Shown: positions 1 to 5,745, numbered from the stretch's first letter. The stretch: DNA of 8,630 nucleotides from Flavobacteriaceae bacterium (GCA_031289875.1 JAITOO010000039.1:1-8630), one strand, 5' to 3'. Notes: generated from the sequence alone by a model not told the origin. Translations and numbers: made by a program.

Positions 1-61
1 GCAAGATTTAAGAGAAAAACAAAATGTTACAGTAAGGCTGATTATATGATAGTAATTTCAC

Positions 62-69
62 TAAATTTG
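62..69 (+). promoter_or_regulatory. Candidate -7 element before the CdsA-like gene
   Basis: TAAATTTG matches the Bacteroidota -7 consensus TAnnTTTG exactly. No good -33 TTG lies at the usual distance; the closest is CTG at 38-40, 21 bases upstream. If used, transcription would start near 76, after the stop codons that close the frames in this stretch, and the leader to the ATG at 121 would be about 45 bases. Such octamers also arise by chance in AT-rich DNA. Confidence 0.3.
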
Positions 70-120
70 CTTTTTATGAAATTAAATAATGAAATATCTA
101 TACTAAATTAACAATGCCTC

Positions 121-573
121 ATGGTAATATATCTTTTTATTTGTTGGGCGTTTTGCCTTTTTAGTTTTAATGATAGAGAGGTGCTTTTATTTACTTTGTT
201 TATTGTTTGTTCCTTTGATGCTTTCAGTCAGTTATCAGGACAATTATTTGGCAGATGGAAATTATGTCCCCGTATTAGTCCCAATAAAACGATAGAAGGA
301 TTAATAGGCGGCTTTGTTATTTCATTGATAATTAGTGTTGTTATTGGAAGCGTTATGACCGGAAGTACGATACATTTTTTATTTATGGGAAGTTGTATTA
401 CCATATCATCGTTTTTGGGTGATTTATCCGCTTCTTATGTCAAACGATTATACAATGTGAAAAATTTCAGCTCTGCTATTCCTGAACACGGCGGATTTTT
501 AGACCGTTTCGATAGCCTAATATTAGCAGGAGCTGTAGTACATCTGATTGAAAATATGAATATATGGGTATAA
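121..573 (+). CDS. Short CdsA-like CTP:lipid-phosphate cytidylyltransferase
   Basis: This 150-residue membrane protein matches the catalytic C-terminal half of phosphatidate cytidylyltransferase (CdsA), which makes CDP-diacylglycerol from CTP and phosphatidic acid. Visible motifs are FGRWKLCPRISPNKTIEGLIGG (about 43-64; family form GKxxLxPxxSPxKTxxGxxGG), LGDL at 99-102, and the C-terminal signature SxVKR...HGGFLDRFD at 104-131. The two aspartates expected to bind metal, D101 and D128, keep the family spacing of 27 residues. The usual KD of the signature is KN here (114-115). Full CdsA is about 260-290 residues, so the N-terminal membrane half is missing. An in-frame stop lies at 109-111, and the 120 bases upstream show no hydrophobic coding in other frames. 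It overlaps the next gene by 10 bases. It may be a naturally short family member or the surviving end of a broken gene. The family call is firm; substrate and activity are not. Confidence 0.8.
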   Translation: MVIYLFICWAFCLFSFNDREVLLFTLFIVCSFDAFSQLSGQLFGRWKLCPRISPNKTIEGLIGGFVISLIISVVIGSVMTGSTIHFLFMGSCITISSFLGDLSASYVKRLYNVKNFSSAIPEHGGFLDRFDSLILAGAVVHLIENMNIWV

Positions 574-1214
574 ATTCTCCATTCTTCTATTTGTTGCTTT
601 TTTCAGCAGGTTATTTATTGCTTATTTTTCTATGCGAATACTTGAATCGTAAATGGCATATTTCTCCGGAATATACCAGAAAAGCGGCACATATGATTTC
701 TACATTATCGGCTTTGTTTTTCCCCTATATTTTCAATGATTATCGTCATGTACTTGGGCTGAGCGTTTTTTATTTTATTGTCCTTTTTATTTCTCGAAGG
801 GTGCATGTCTTTAATTCTATTGAAGGAGTTGAAAGGCGGACAGGAGGAAGTTATCTTTTGGCTTTAGCCATTGGAATTATTTATTATTTGTCTATAAAAA
901 ATAAAGACACAGCAATTTACAACTTGCCTATTCTTATTCTTGCTATTAGCGATACTTTAGCTAATATTGTCGGGAAAAATATCGCATCACGAAAATTAAT
1001 TAACAACAAAACTTTTGCGGGGTCGTCAGCATTTTTCCTGTCCGCCCTTCTTATTAGTATAACTTACTTCTTGATAGCCGGATATAAACACCCCTTCGAG
1101 AGTGCTTTCCTTATTGTTACAACACTTACCTTGGTTGAACTATTTTCTCCATATGGAATAGATAATTTTACAGTTCCATTAATTGCCTGCGTATTGATGC
1201 TATGGTTGAAATAG
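564..1214 (+). CDS. Phytol/dolichol-kinase-like membrane protein (CTP-dependent lipid kinase superfamily)
   Basis: A 216-residue, very hydrophobic protein with about six to seven membrane segments, resembling the SEC59/DGK1/VTE5 group, which uses CTP to phosphorylate polyprenols, phytol or diacylglycerol. Supporting motifs in order are RKAAHM at 39-44 (family RKxxH), ISDTLANIVGKNI at 128-140, NKTFAGS at 148-154 (family NKxxEGS, with E replaced by A here) and VELFSPYGIDNFTVP at 191-205, a typical C-terminal block. The length is normal for bacterial members. The ATG lies inside the end of the previous CdsA-like gene (overlap 564-573), which implies translational coupling and joint function. Both proteins belong to the same CTP-using superfamily. 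A plausible but unproven scheme is that this one phosphorylates a lipid alcohol and the partner activates a lipid phosphate with CTP. The true substrate cannot be read from sequence. Confidence 0.8.
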   Translation: MGINSPFFYLLLFSAGYLLLIFLCEYLNRKWHISPEYTRKAAHMISTLSALFFPYIFNDYRHVLGLSVFYFIVLFISRRVHVFNSIEGVERRTGGSYLLALAIGIIYYLSIKNKDTAIYNLPILILAISDTLANIVGKNIASRKLINNKTFAGSSAFFLSALLISITYFLIAGYKHPFESAFLIVTTLTLVELFSPYGIDNFTVPLIACVLMLWLK

Positions 1215-1233
1215 TAATTTTAAGGAGAGACTA

Positions 1234-1254
1234 CCTAACTTGAGCGGAGTTAGG
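1234..1254. repeat. Perfect palindromic hairpin in the convergent gap
   Basis: The 107-base gap (1215-1321) between two convergent genes contains CCTAACT (1234-1240), a seven-base spacer TGAGCGG, and AGTTAGG (1248-1254), a perfect 7-bp stem. Neither strand has a T-run directly after it, so it is not a standard intrinsic terminator, although its position between convergent genes would suit a two-way transcription end. A weaker AT stem, TCAAA-TAT-TTTGA, follows at 1281-1293; on the minus strand it is followed by GGTTTTAG. The first palindrome is more GC-rich than its surroundings and could be a dispersed repeat. Confidence 0.5.
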
Positions 1255-1321
1255 GATTAAATTCTGACCGTTCTAAAACCTCAAATATTTTGAAAAAAGC
1301 CGTTAAATCTTGTTAAAAATT

Positions 1322-2065
1322 TCATCTTTCCAACCAATTTTTAAAATCTTTGACTCTTTCCCTGCTGACGGTGAGTTTTTCGTCGTGGTTTTTGAGAGAA
1401 ATTTGCAGACGAGAATTGCTGTACGAAAGGATTTCCTGAATATAATCAGCACGAATAATATATTGGCGGTTGATGCGGAAAAAATCTTTGGGGTCAAGTT
1501 CTTCTTCCAAATTATCCAAAGTGGCGTCAATAACCAAATCACGATTTTCTATGTGCAACCATGTGATTTTTTCTTCGCTAAAAAAACAGGAAATTTCTTT
1601 TGTATAAACAGGTTTCAAGAAATTCCCGACTTTGATTAAAAAGCGCGTTCGGTAAAATTTTTCCTGCGTGAAAATACCTTTCAGCAGTTCCTGATACGGA
1701 ATTTCCGCAGTCGGCTGCTGAATTTGTTTGAATTTTTCAATAGCAAAGGCAAGTTCTTCATTGTTGATGGGCTTTAGCAAATAATCAATGCTATTGAGTT
1801 TGAACGCTTGCAAAGTATATTGGTCGAACGCCGTCGTGAAAATGAGAAAACTGCGGGTCGGTACGGTTTTAAAAATAGAAAACGACAAACCGTCTTCGAG
1901 TTGAATATCAGTGAAAATGAGCAACGGATGAGGGTTTTTCCGCAACCATTCAACCGAACTTTTTACGGAGTACAACGTTGCCTCAACCTCAAAGCCCCGC
2001 ACCGCAAGCATTCGTTCCAGCTTCCGCGCTGCGGGTTTTTCATCTTCTATAATTATGGTTTTCAT
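1322..2065 (-). CDS. LytTR-family response regulator
   Basis: A 247-residue cytoplasmic response regulator. The receiver domain (about 1-115) has the acidic pair E7/D8, the predicted phosphorylated aspartate D53 in FTDIQLEDG, the switch threonine region IFTTAFDQY at 75-83, and K98 in YLLKPI. The LytTR DNA-binding domain (about 140-245) has FLIKVGNFLKPV and the conserved FFRINRQYII at 195-204. This is the standard domain order and length for LytR/AlgR-type regulators. It is the last gene of the minus-strand block, 92 bases after the double-2TM gene, and is the expected phosphorylation partner of the LytS-type kinase encoded at 2752-3861. LytTR proteins bind direct repeats with a 21-bp period, and such a pair lies upstream of the kinase gene. 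The start has no clear ribosome binding site, as is usual in this phylum. Confidence 0.95.
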   Translation of the reverse strand: MKTIIIEDEKPAARKLERMLAVRGFEVEATLYSVKSSVEWLRKNPHPLLIFTDIQLEDGLSFSIFKTVPTRSFLIFTTAFDQYTLQAFKLNSIDYLLKPINNEELAFAIEKFKQIQQPTAEIPYQELLKGIFTQEKFYRTRFLIKVGNFLKPVYTKEISCFFSEEKITWLHIENRDLVIDATLDNLEEELDPKDFFRINRQYIIRADYIQEILSYSNSRLQISLKNHDEKLTVSRERVKDFKNWLER

Positions 2066-2124
2066 GGAAATAACTAATTTATTGAATAAAAGGACAAATA
2101 GGATTGCCCTTATAGAATTGCTTT

Positions 2125-2132
2125 CAAATTTA
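2125..2132 (-). promoter_or_regulatory. Possible internal -7 element for the LytTR gene
   Basis: On the minus strand this reads TAAATTTG, an exact TAnnTTTG match, in the 92-base gap before the response regulator. It would give a leader of about 50 bases. There is no TTG at -33 spacing, so it may only be AT-rich background. If real, the regulator could be made independently of the kinase. Confidence 0.25.
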
Positions 2133-2157
2133 CTGAAATTCTCATTATCGGCACAGA

Positions 2158-2745
2158 TTATTTCTCTTTTTCCGACAGTTCTTTAAGTTTCTTTTCTTCC
2201 CAGTTTTTTCCCAGAAAAAGGTCTTCCAAACGAAGGTCTCTTACCCGAAGATACTGTATCAGCAAACTGATTCCCAGACCCAAGATTACCCACCTCACCC
2301 AAAAGTCTTCGATTTGGTAAATGTAATTTTGAAACAGGTTCATTAAAAACATGCAGGGAATTATGATGGAGCAGTTCACCACCCCATAATAAAACATTTT
2401 GATTTCCTGCATTTTTTCTTCTGTCTTTTTTCTCTGCAAATATATATCTCCTGTTGCTGTCTTTTTTTCCGACAGTTCTTTCATTTTATGTTCTTCCCAG
2501 TCTTTGCCGAAAAACACTTCTTTTATGTTTAAATAATTCAAACACAAGCCCAATCCCCAGCCTGAGATTACCCAAATAACCCGGAAATCGCCAAGGTGAA
2601 AACTTCCCTCCAGCTTCATTGTGTACAGATTGAGCAAAATCAATCCTAAATTTATAACGGCATAAGCGGCGGCATGGTTATAAAATTTTTTTAATTTTTG
2701 TGCCTTTTGTACTGCCTTTTTTCTTTGTAATTCTAAATTTTCCAT
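2158..2745 (-). CDS. Tandem double 2TM-domain membrane protein
   Basis: A 195-residue protein built of two copies of the 2TM domain (Pfam 2TM family, function unknown). Copy 1 covers about 5-95 and copy 2 about 101-195. Each copy has a charged helix (QRKKAVQKAQKLKKFY; QRKKTEEKMQEIKMFY), two membrane segments joined by a short loop, and a charged tail (GKDWEEHKMKELSEK; GKNWEEKKLKELSEK). Charged N- and C-terminal parts would lie on the cytoplasmic side. Only six bases separate it from the upstream kinase gene, whose own C-terminus carries a third 2TM copy, so co-transcription and joint membrane assembly with the kinase are likely. The two tails are also similar in DNA, indicating internal duplication. 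A role as a membrane partner or modulator of the kinase is inference from context; no biochemical function is known to me. Confidence 0.85.
   Translation of the reverse strand: MENLELQRKKAVQKAQKLKKFYNHAAAYAVINLGLILLNLYTMKLEGSFHLGDFRVIWVISGWGLGLCLNYLNIKEVFFGKDWEEHKMKELSEKKTATGDIYLQRKKTEEKMQEIKMFYYGVVNCSIIIPCMFLMNLFQNYIYQIEDFWVRWVILGLGISLLIQYLRVRDLRLEDLFLGKNWEEKKLKELSEKEK
2167..2184 (-). repeat. DNA-level direct repeat, copy A (2TM tail)
   Basis: The 18-base string TTTTTCCGACAGTTCTTT (plus-strand reading) occurs here and again at 2464-2481. Both copies encode the KELSEK tail of the two 2TM domains of one protein, and the neighbouring TTCTTCCCAGT (WEE) is also shared. This supports an internal domain duplication recent enough to be seen in DNA. 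Confidence 0.8.
2464..2481 (-). repeat. DNA-level direct repeat, copy B (2TM tail)
   Basis: Second exact copy of the 18-base string at 2167-2184, encoding the tail of the first 2TM domain. A more diverged version of the same coding block lies near 2767-2808, at the end of the histidine kinase gene (WEEKKIKELMEK). Confidence 0.8.
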
Positions 2746-2751
2746 GACATT

Positions 2752-3861
2752 TTATTTGATAGATTCATCTTTTTCCATTAATTCCTTGATTTTCTTTTCT
2801 TCCCAGTTGTATTGAGAAGTGGGAAGCCAAAACAGGGTAACCGCTTTTCCCAGAATGACCAGCCCCCAGGGAACGATAACCCAAAAAGCCCAAAAAGCCC
2901 AAAAAATTCTTCCGTTAAAAATAGCATTCCAACTCGTCATCAGGTTAATTCCTGTTACAATAATGCAGGTAAAAAGGTAGGCGCCCAATCCTTGATAAAA
3001 CTTTTTCAGTTCCGCTACTCTGCGCTCTGCGCGTTCGCGTTGTTCGACGGTATGTTCCATATCTATGATTTTAAAATTTTTGTCCATTATGGGTAATTTT
3101 ACAATAAATTGATTTCCGGTTTTTTCCACGCTCAGAGACAAACCGAGTTTTTGATACCTCGCCTGAATGTTTGCCAAACCTTTGCGGCTCGTTCTGCCTG
3201 CGGTTTCTTTCGGGTTTAATGTATTGGTTACATATAAATAACTGTCTTTCTGATAAATATGAATTAATAAAGGTTTCAAATCGCCGGTAACGTTATGCTT
3301 AAAAACATTTTCCAGCAAAAGCTGAATGCTCAGAGGCAAGATTTTCTGATTTCGGTCAATATTTTCGTCGAGCATAAAGACAAAACCTTTTTCAAAACGC
3401 TTGTCCATCAGGCTGATATAACTTTTCACAAAATCCAATTCTTCGCCGAGCGTGGTCAGCTGTTTGTTCTCCTGCTCCAAAACGTAACGGTAGATTTTGG
3501 ACAGTTCCTGTGTAAATTCCTGTGCCTGCTGCGGATTTTCTTCAATCAAAGACTCCAAAACGTTGAGGCTGTTGAACAGAAAATGCGGACTCAGTTGTTT
3601 TTGCAAACCCTCATATTGAGACGAAATTTTTTCGATAATCAGTTCTTGTCCTTGAGATTTTTTACGGTAATAATTCGTTCCAAAAAAAATGAACAAAACC
3701 GCACATGCAAAGAGAAGTATCAAAAGCCAAACTATTATTTGCAAATAATAGGACGGCGCATTTCCAAAATGATATACAGTGGCATAAGGCAATACTGCTA
3801 CGACAAGAGAGACCACAACCACAATTCCGACAACTAATATTTTTTCTTTAGACCGTTTCAT
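2752..3861 (-). CDS. LytS-type sensor histidine kinase fused to a C-terminal 2TM domain
   Basis: A 369-residue membrane sensor kinase. Two N-terminal membrane helices (about 7-27 and 38-60) flank a short loop, so there is no large external sensor domain. The His_kinase domain follows, with phosphoacceptor H93 in QLSPHFLFNSLN and the R/Y-rich segment IYRYVLEQE. The ATP-binding part has an N-box, LPLSIQLLLENVFKHN, at 176-191, and a G-box-like stretch, SRKGLANIQARY, at 225-236. K227 stands where this family usually has a glycine. Unusually, residues 268-364 add a 2TM domain with the helix RAERRVAELKKFY, two membrane segments and the tail NWEEKKIKELMEK. Such modules are normally separate small proteins, and another (double) one is encoded six bases downstream. 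The 8-residue linker and M268 suggest fusion of two formerly adjacent genes. It is expected to phosphorylate the LytTR regulator at 1322-2065. Confidence 0.92.
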   Translation of the reverse strand: MKRSKEKILVVGIVVVVSLVVAVLPYATVYHFGNAPSYYLQIIVWLLILLFACAVLFIFFGTNYYRKKSQGQELIIEKISSQYEGLQKQLSPHFLFNSLNVLESLIEENPQQAQEFTQELSKIYRYVLEQENKQLTTLGEELDFVKSYISLMDKRFEKGFVFMLDENIDRNQKILPLSIQLLLENVFKHNVTGDLKPLLIHIYQKDSYLYVTNTLNPKETAGRTSRKGLANIQARYQKLGLSLSVEKTGNQFIVKLPIMDKNFKIIDMEHTVEQRERAERRVAELKKFYQGLGAYLFTCIIVTGINLMTSWNAIFNGRIFWAFWAFWVIVPWGLVILGKAVTLFWLPTSQYNWEEKKIKELMEKDESIK

Positions 3862-3881
3862 TTCTTTAATTTTTTACAAGA

Positions 3882-3913
3882 CAAAATTCCGTCAAAGAAA
3901 CAAAAAACTCAAA
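3882..3913 (-). promoter_or_regulatory. Candidate promoter of the kinase-2TM-LytTR operon
   Basis: On the minus strand a -33 TTTG (3910-3913) is followed after exactly 20 bases by GAATTTTG (3882-3889), one mismatch from TAnnTTTG. The spacing equals that of the perfect promoter at 6298-6329. Transcription would start near 3875, giving a leader of about 14 bases before the ATG at 3861, similar to the short leaders of other genes here. The imperfect -7 fits a promoter needing an activator. A second, weaker candidate (TTAATTTG at 3979-3986 with TTTG at 4009-4012) lies further upstream. Confidence 0.45.
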
Positions 3914-3923
3914 AAAATCTTAC

Positions 3924-3953
3924 TGAATTGTCAAATTTTCTCGATGAATTGTA
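3924..3953 (-). promoter_or_regulatory. Candidate LytTR operator: two 9-bp direct repeats, 21-bp period
   Basis: On the minus strand TACAATTCA (3945-3953) and GACAATTCA (3924-3932) repeat with a 12-base spacer, so their starts are exactly 21 bases apart. The match continues into the flank (AAAATTT before each). LytTR regulators such as AgrA are known to bind 9-bp direct repeats separated by 12 bp, with a TACAGTT-like core that these resemble. The pair ends 10 bases upstream of the candidate -33 element, with centres near -53 and -74, an activator position. Binding by the LytTR protein at 1322-2065 is inference. Confidence 0.45.
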
Positions 3954-4050
3954 AATTTTGTTCTACAATGAAACTTTACAAATTAAAAAAGTCTATGCTT
4001 AATACAGACAAATCACGAAAAATTCACCTTGCTATCAATGTTTTTTTAAG

Positions 4051-4188
4051 AAAATGATTATCGCGTATAATGACTGATTAGTTGAAAACCAATATTTTAA
4101 CAACCACGGGTCATAGGAAACTGCGTTTTCGGGAATTACCCCCAAGCAGTTCAAAAAGTATGAAAAGACCCTTCGGATTTTAAAGTAA
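4051..4188 (+). pseudogene. Decayed C-terminal fragment of an AraC-family regulator
   Basis: Part of the 445-base gap 3862-4306. Frame 1 reads LVENQYFNNHGS, a stop at 4114-4116, then ETAFSGITPKQFKKYEK, ending in TAA at 4186-4188; another stop lies at 4075-4077. The second half looks like the end of an AraC/XylS helix-turn-helix domain, where the consensus is roughly FNDxxHFxRxFKxFxGITPxQF. A few residues between HG and FSG appear deleted. No start codon, no first helix-turn-helix and no sensor domain can be found, so this is a relic, not a gene. Only about 20 residues carry the resemblance. Confidence 0.45.
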
Positions 4189-4227
4189 AAGATGATATTA
4201 TAGTTTTACTTTTTCACTCTTTTTTTA

Positions 4228-4235
4228 TAACTTTG
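4228..4235 (+). promoter_or_regulatory. Candidate -7 element of the MarC-family gene
   Basis: TAACTTTG is an exact TAnnTTTG match. The upstream side is T-rich, without a clear TTG at the -33 position. Transcription would begin near 4242, giving a leader of about 65 bases, longer than others in this window. Confidence 0.45.
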
Positions 4236-4306
4236 CAAATTCTAAGGTAATTGAGTGATTGAACTCTCACAGAACATTAATAGATTAACAATTAGCACAT
4301 TAGGAA

Positions 4307-4978
4307 ATGTTACATACCTTTGCAACTGAATTTTTGGGTGCGTTGATTGCCCTTTTTCCGATTGTAAATCCCATCGGAAGCGCCTTTATTGTAAACAATT
4401 TTTTTGAAGGTTTGGACAATCACAGACGGCGCTCAATCATCAAACAGATAGGAATTTACTGCTTGTGCATCGGCATCGGAAGCCTGCTTGCGGGGCGGTT
4501 TATTCTGATACTTTTCGGGCTGTCGATTCCTGTGATTCAGCTGGGCGGTGGGTTGATAATCTGCCGGACGGCGCTGAATATGCTCTCCGACGAAAGCAGC
4601 AAAAACAAGGCGAACAGGAAAATGGACACGATGAACAAAATGGATTATGACGGCTTGGAGCATCAGATTTTCTACCCGATAACTTTCCCTCTGATTATGG
4701 GTTCGGGAGCAATTTCCGTGATTTTTACCTTAGCTGCCAATGCGCTGTACGACGATTTTCTGCACACCGTTACGAGCTACTTGACGATTGCGGCGGCAAT
4801 TGTAGTCATCTGTCTTTTGGTATATATTTTTCTGCTAAATTCATCCAAAATTGTGAACCGTTTGGGTTATTCTGCCAACATTATAATCAATAAACTACTG
4901 GCTTTCTTTACGTTTTGCATTGGATTGCAGATTGCCGTAACCGGCATTTCCAAGATTTTTCATTGGGATCTTTTATGA
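4307..4978 (+). CDS. MarC-family integral membrane protein
   Basis: A 223-residue inner-membrane protein with about six membrane segments, the normal size and layout of the MarC family (E. coli MarC, YchE, YhgN). Typical features are the early NPIGSAFIVNNF (21-32), the conserved LGGGLIICRTALNML block (about 78-92) followed by a charged cytoplasmic loop rich in K, D and N, and YPITFPLIMGSGAISVIFTLA (about 122-142; family form YPLTxPLxxGPGxIS). Here S replaces the usual P in GPG. The start is fixed by an in-frame stop at 4301-4303, and AGGA lies just before the ATG. The family was once linked to multiple antibiotic resistance by its position in the E. coli mar locus, but that role was not supported, and its substrate is unknown. 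It appears to be a single-gene unit, convergent with the lipoprotein gene, with only 24 bases between the stop codons. Confidence 0.93.
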   Translation: MLHTFATEFLGALIALFPIVNPIGSAFIVNNFFEGLDNHRRRSIIKQIGIYCLCIGIGSLLAGRFILILFGLSIPVIQLGGGLIICRTALNMLSDESSKNKANRKMDTMNKMDYDGLEHQIFYPITFPLIMGSGAISVIFTLAANALYDDFLHTVTSYLTIAAAIVVICLLVYIFLLNSSKIVNRLGYSANIIINKLLAFFTFCIGLQIAVTGISKIFHWDLL

Positions 4979-5002
4979 AATTTTGAAAATATCTGCCTTT
5001 CA

Positions 5003-5497
5003 TCACTTAATTTGCACGCTTTCTTTGAATTGCATAATTTGGCGTAAATCGTCCGGCGGATACTGCGCCCATTCCACTTGCTTTGTGATTTTTCCTTCTT
5101 TGTTGAAATACAGCCAAGTACAAAACGACATTTTTTCTATCAATTTTCCATTATAATAATAAGGATTGTATTCGCCGTTCACGGCGACAATGCTGTCATT
5201 GGCTAATATTTCATTGATTTCTATAGATTTAGGAAATTCGGGATGTGTTTTATAGTTTGGGTCAGACCAGTCAAACAAAATTTTGATATTTTCCCTTCCT
5301 TGTGTAACTGTTTGAGGAACAGCGTCAATCAATTCGGCATTGAGAGCGTAAAAATCCAGAAACTTGTCTAAATCTTTCCGTTCGGCAAAGGTTTCATAAA
5401 ATTCTTTGGTTGTTTTTTCGTTTTTCTTTTGTTCAAATGAGGTGCAACTCGTTAAAAACAAGAAACTTAATATCAATAGTTGATAAATTCTTTTCAT
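5003..5497 (-). CDS. NTF2/SnoaL-like lipoprotein
   Basis: A predicted 164-residue lipoprotein. It begins MKRIYQLLILSFLFLTSC, a lipoprotein signal with lipobox LTSC, so C18 should be lipidated after cleavage. The mature part resembles the NTF2/SnoaL-like fold: a first helix TKEFYETFAERKDLDKFLDFYALNAE, then a glycine- and aromatic-rich beta region (VNGEYNPYYYNGK, FCTWLYFNKEGKITKQVEW). Proteins of this type hold small ligands or act as binding domains, and the function cannot be assigned. A longer reading frame starts at 5560, but a perfect -7 element sits inside that extension and the signal peptide starts cleanly at 5497, so the shorter form was chosen. The gene appears to be monocistronic and convergent with the MarC-family gene. 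Confidence 0.8.
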   Translation of the reverse strand: MKRIYQLLILSFLFLTSCTSFEQKKNEKTTKEFYETFAERKDLDKFLDFYALNAELIDAVPQTVTQGRENIKILFDWSDPNYKTHPEFPKSIEINEILANDSIVAVNGEYNPYYYNGKLIEKMSFCTWLYFNKEGKITKQVEWAQYPPDDLRQIMQFKESVQIK

Positions 5498-5514
5498 ACT
5501 TTTAAATTTATGGA

Positions 5515-5522
5515 CAAAAGTA
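5515..5522 (-). promoter_or_regulatory. Candidate -7 element of the lipoprotein gene
   Basis: On the minus strand this reads TACTTTTG, an exact TAnnTTTG match, 17 bases upstream of the chosen ATG at 5497. No TTG is seen at -33 distance. The implied leader is about 11 bases. Its position argues against translation starting at 5560. Confidence 0.45.
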
Positions 5523-5689
5523 ATAAATAAAAATTGGTTTTCCTGTTTTTTATAAATCACTGATAATCAATCTTATAATAAATATTTCTCTAAATTTCTA
5601 AAAAAAATTAACAACCATGGCTTTTTTTAACAAAATTTTAACGAGACCATGCTTACTCCCTTTAAATGAGGGAAATGCAACGGCTCATT

Positions 5690-5742
5690 CCGCTAAAAAA
5701 AACGAAAAATGAAGCGTTTGGAAAATTTTAGATTTTTAGCGG
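5690..5742. repeat. 10-bp inverted repeat over the rlpA promoter region
   Basis: CCGCTAAAAA (5690-5699) and TTTTTAGCGG (5733-5742) form a perfect inverted repeat with a 33-base spacer. The right arm ends three bases before the -7 element at 5746-5753, and the repeat spans the -33 region. It lies upstream of the expected transcript start, so it would act as DNA, for example as an operator, rather than as an RNA hairpin. Confidence 0.5.
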
Positions 5743-5745
5743 TCA

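Noticed and set aside
2..49. Frame 2 at the left edge (QDLREKQNVTVRLII then stop) as the end of an upstream gene
   Set aside because: Fifteen codons are too few to tell coding from chance, and no family is recognisable.
1310..1639. Plus-strand open frames opposite the LytTR gene, and similar frames opposite the kinase, MarC-family and ribH-operon genes
   Set aside because: They are antisense shadows of strongly supported genes, with no recognisable domains or start signals.
3979..4012. Alternative minus-strand promoter for the kinase operon: TTTG (4009-4012) and TTAATTTG (3979-3986)
   Set aside because: The spacer is 22 bases and the leader would be over 100 bases; the candidate at 3882-3913 has a 20-base spacer and a short leader like the other genes. 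It is kept only as a second possibility.
5617..5712. Small 31-codon plus-strand frame beginning MAFFNKIL and ending in an ATGA overlap with an ATG at 5709
   Set aside because: It has no promoter of its own in view, no recognisable similarity, and lies upstream of the rlpA promoter; the ATG it overlaps is not the likely rlpA start. An open frame of this size is common by chance.
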